From assembly GCA_002399285.1 (NCBI GenBank), contig DHDI01000002.1, positions 1-64,000 on the forward strand: DNA of 64,000 bases, given 5' to 3'. The notes beneath the pieces are model-generated. The model was not told where the DNA came from. It saw only the letters and a list, made by a program, of their open reading frames with translations, and ran no database searches. The position numbers and the translations under genes were made by a program. Position 1 is the first letter of the stretch; each line of letters begins with the position of its first letter. This document shows positions 62,274 through 64,000 of the stretch, in pieces. Source of the stretch: Thermoanaerobacterales bacterium UBA4880 (GTDB lineage: Bacteria > Bacillota > Thermoanaerobacteria > Thermoanaerobacterales > UBA4877).

Positions 62274-63905
62274 CTATTCCGAAAAATATGCATGCTGGAA
62301 ATAAATATATCCCAGCGGGTCAACTGTAAATCCCTGCAGCTTGGGATTGACCACCGCATAATTGGTGTAGAAGTATATGGGCAGCACCACGGCGTCATCC
62401 ATGAGTATGTCCTCGGCCTGATGCAGATAGCTCATCCTCTCCTCGGACGTCGCGGCAGTCTTGGACTTCTTTACCGCTTCATCAAACTTAGGATTGGAAT
62501 ACTGAGCGTCATTATTGCCCATGCCCGTCTGCAGCATATCCAAAAAGCCCATGGGATCTATATAATCCGATACCCATCCCCATCTGGCTATCTGAAAATC
62601 GTGGGTCTGTCTCCTGGTTGCCAGAAATACCTGCCATTCCTGATTGGATATCTCAACATCCACGCCCAGGTTCTTCTTCCACATCTCCTGCAGGGCCTCG
62701 GCTATGGCCTTATGACTCTCGCTGGTATTATAGAGCAGGGTTATCTTAGGCAGTCCCTTACCGTCGGGATAACCTGCATCGGTCAGCAGTTTTTTAGCCT
62801 CATCCGTATGGGCCGTCGTAGGATCGAAGTAATCGCCCTTGGTCTTTCGGAAGTCCTCTCCCGCCTCGGTATCGGGCATTCCATACGGCACCCACGCCGC
62901 CGCCAGCTTTTCGTCGCCTTTGACTACCTGATCCACTATGGCCTTTCTGTCTATAGCCAGGGAGAATGCCTTCCTCACCTTGGGATTGTCAAAGGGCGCG
63001 GCCTTAGTATTAAATACATAGGCATATGTGGAAAGCAGCGGATACTCCTTGAGCACGCCTTCCTCCTTCAGTCTTGCGAGATCCGCAGGCGGAGGGTTAT
63101 CACCGAAATCCAGCGAGCCTGCCTCAAAGGCGGAAAGCTCGGTGGACGGTTCGGAGATCATCGTGAATATCAGCTTATCCGGCTTGATGCTGCCGGCATC
63201 CCAGTAGTTATCGTTTTTAACGAACGTCATGGAGTCGTTGTGATTCCATTCCGTCATCTTAAATGCGCCGTCCCCTATATAGGTTTCGGGTTTTTGCGTC
63301 CAGTCCTCCGAATGAGCTTCCACTACATCCTTTCTTACCGGCATATAGGTCATAAAGGCAAACAGCTCCATCATGAAGGGAGTCGGGTTTTCCAATGTGA
63401 CCTCCAGGGTCTTGTCGTCGATCACTTTTATACCTAGATCCTCTTCTTTTGCCTTGCCCAGGTTGTAATTCTCGCCGTTTTTGATGAAATAAAGCTGGTA
63501 GGCATAGCTGGATGCAGTCTCGGGATTCAAGACCCTCTTCCATGCGTATGCGAAATCTTCCGCAGTCACGGGTTTACCGTCCGACCACTTGGCATCCCTC
63601 AGATGAAATGTGATATTCAGACCGTCGTCGGACATATCCCAGCTCTTTGCGATTCCAGGCTGGGCCTTGGAGTTTTCATCCAGGGTCGTGAGACCCTCGA
63701 AGTTATGCAGGATGACTTCGGCGCCGTCGACGGCGCTGTTGATCGCGGGATCTATCGACTGGGGTTCGGAGCCCATGTTGTAGCGTATGACCGCCCCTTT
63801 CGCATCGCCTTTCCCCGCATTCTTATCCTGTTGCCCCGTGCCGCAGCCTGCGGTCACTGACATGACCATCAGTATGGCCAGGCCGAATGTCAAAAATCTC
63901 TTCAT
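62274..63905 (-). CDS. Peptide ABC transporter substrate-binding lipoprotein (OppA-like), paralogue
   Basis: The 543-residue lipoprotein (lipobox VTAGCG) is a close paralogue of the protein at 54084-55727, sharing EPQSIDPAINSAVDG, FEGLTTLD, WDMSDDGLNITFHLRDAKWSDG, AFSLAIDRKAI and a DILMDDAVVLPIYFYTN end. It should bind peptides at the membrane surface. Again no permease or ATPase gene is visible. Start ATG with GGGAG eight bases upstream. Confidence 0.9.
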   Translation of the reverse strand: MKRFLTFGLAILMVMSVTAGCGTGQQDKNAGKGDAKGAVIRYNMGSEPQSIDPAINSAVDGAEVILHNFEGLTTLDENSKAQPGIAKSWDMSDDGLNITFHLRDAKWSDGKPVTAEDFAYAWKRVLNPETASSYAYQLYFIKNGENYNLGKAKEEDLGIKVIDDKTLEVTLENPTPFMMELFAFMTYMPVRKDVVEAHSEDWTQKPETYIGDGAFKMTEWNHNDSMTFVKNDNYWDAGSIKPDKLIFTMISEPSTELSAFEAGSLDFGDNPPPADLARLKEEGVLKEYPLLSTYAYVFNTKAAPFDNPKVRKAFSLAIDRKAIVDQVVKGDEKLAAAWVPYGMPDTEAGEDFRKTKGDYFDPTTAHTDEAKKLLTDAGYPDGKGLPKITLLYNTSESHKAIAEALQEMWKKNLGVDVEISNQEWQVFLATRRQTHDFQIARWGWVSDYIDPMGFLDMLQTGMGNNDAQYSNPKFDEAVKKSKTAATSEERMSYLHQAEDILMDDAVVLPIYFYTNYAVVNPKLQGFTVDPLGYIYFQHAYFSE

Positions 63906-64000
63906 TTGTCCACTCCCTTTCCCTTTGTGTAAAGCATATTTTTATAATATATTACATTAAATTTCATATTTATACAACTATAAAATTTAATTTTTTCCGC

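Overview
The window looks like chromosome from an endospore-forming clostridial Firmicute. It carries sporulation and germination genes (spoIIR, sleB, ypeB, an alpha/beta-type SASP), low-GC Gram-positive style promoters and ribosome sites, an S-layer protein with SLH modules, and many ATA and AGG codons at roughly balanced GC. A HerA-NurA-Mre11 cluster and cupin-type glucose-6-phosphate isomerase would fit a thermophilic clostridial lineage (Thermoanaerobacterales-like), but the species cannot be fixed from this sequence. No rRNA, tRNA, CRISPR array or intact insertion sequence was found.

Layout. 0-7.3 kb (minus strand): a sigma-54 activator (LevR type), a mannose-family PTS (IIA, IIB, IIC, IID), NanE and a cupin phosphosugar isomerase, i.e. 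uptake and entry of an N-acetylmannosamine-like sugar, with sigma-54 promoters before levR and before the PTS genes. 7.4-10.1 kb: a receiver-only response regulator and an S-layer-type protein. 10.5-16.6 kb: a TetR-controlled RND efflux operon (adaptor, RND pump, TolC-like protein, TetR) with a clear promoter and operator. 17.0-17.2 kb: a truncated MerR gene. 17.4-23.3 kb: a DNA end-processing operon nurA-herA-mre11 followed by a Rad50-like ATPase split into three genes. 23.6-29.4 kb: a C-terminal processing protease, an MBL hydrolase and a MacAB-like ABC exporter. 29.5-34 kb (plus strand): a lipoprotein FAD oxidoreductase, a GH3 hexosaminidase, a small holin-like toxin candidate and a flavodoxin/ferredoxin protein. 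34.1-39.4 kb: a LysR regulator and an operon of a glycerate-2-kinase-like protein with two divergent enolase paralogues. 39.8-41.9 kb: argS and a DUF1934 gene. 42.3-47 kb: the arginine deiminase operon arcA-arcD-arcB-arcC. 47.4-50.6 kb: ddl, a cation diffusion facilitator and a CPBP protein. 50.7-51.6 kb: a wrecked RloA/RloB-like defence pair beside a repeat element. 51.6-57.4 kb: sleB-ypeB-SASP, an OppA-like lipoprotein, a truncated DUF4179-like gene and spoIIR. 57.5-63.9 kb: a nucleotidyltransferase, a GntR regulator, ispE, the threonine pathway tdh-kbl and a second OppA-like lipoprotein.

Three things stand out. First, the six-gene NurA-HerA-Mre11-split-Rad50 operon. Second, an operon of two enolase-fold proteins with altered active sites plus a divergent glycerate kinase, which looks like an unassigned pathway. 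Third, two families of small dispersed intergenic repeats. One is 171 bp when full length, with CAGAYYGT ends, plus short forms of about 75-90 bp that lie between stop codons and terminators; the other has the core CTGCGAAAAATGCCGG. In addition, a toxin-like small ORF at 32.9 kb and an orphan structured RNA at 23.4 kb share complementary 3' ends and look like the two halves of a type I toxin-antitoxin module.
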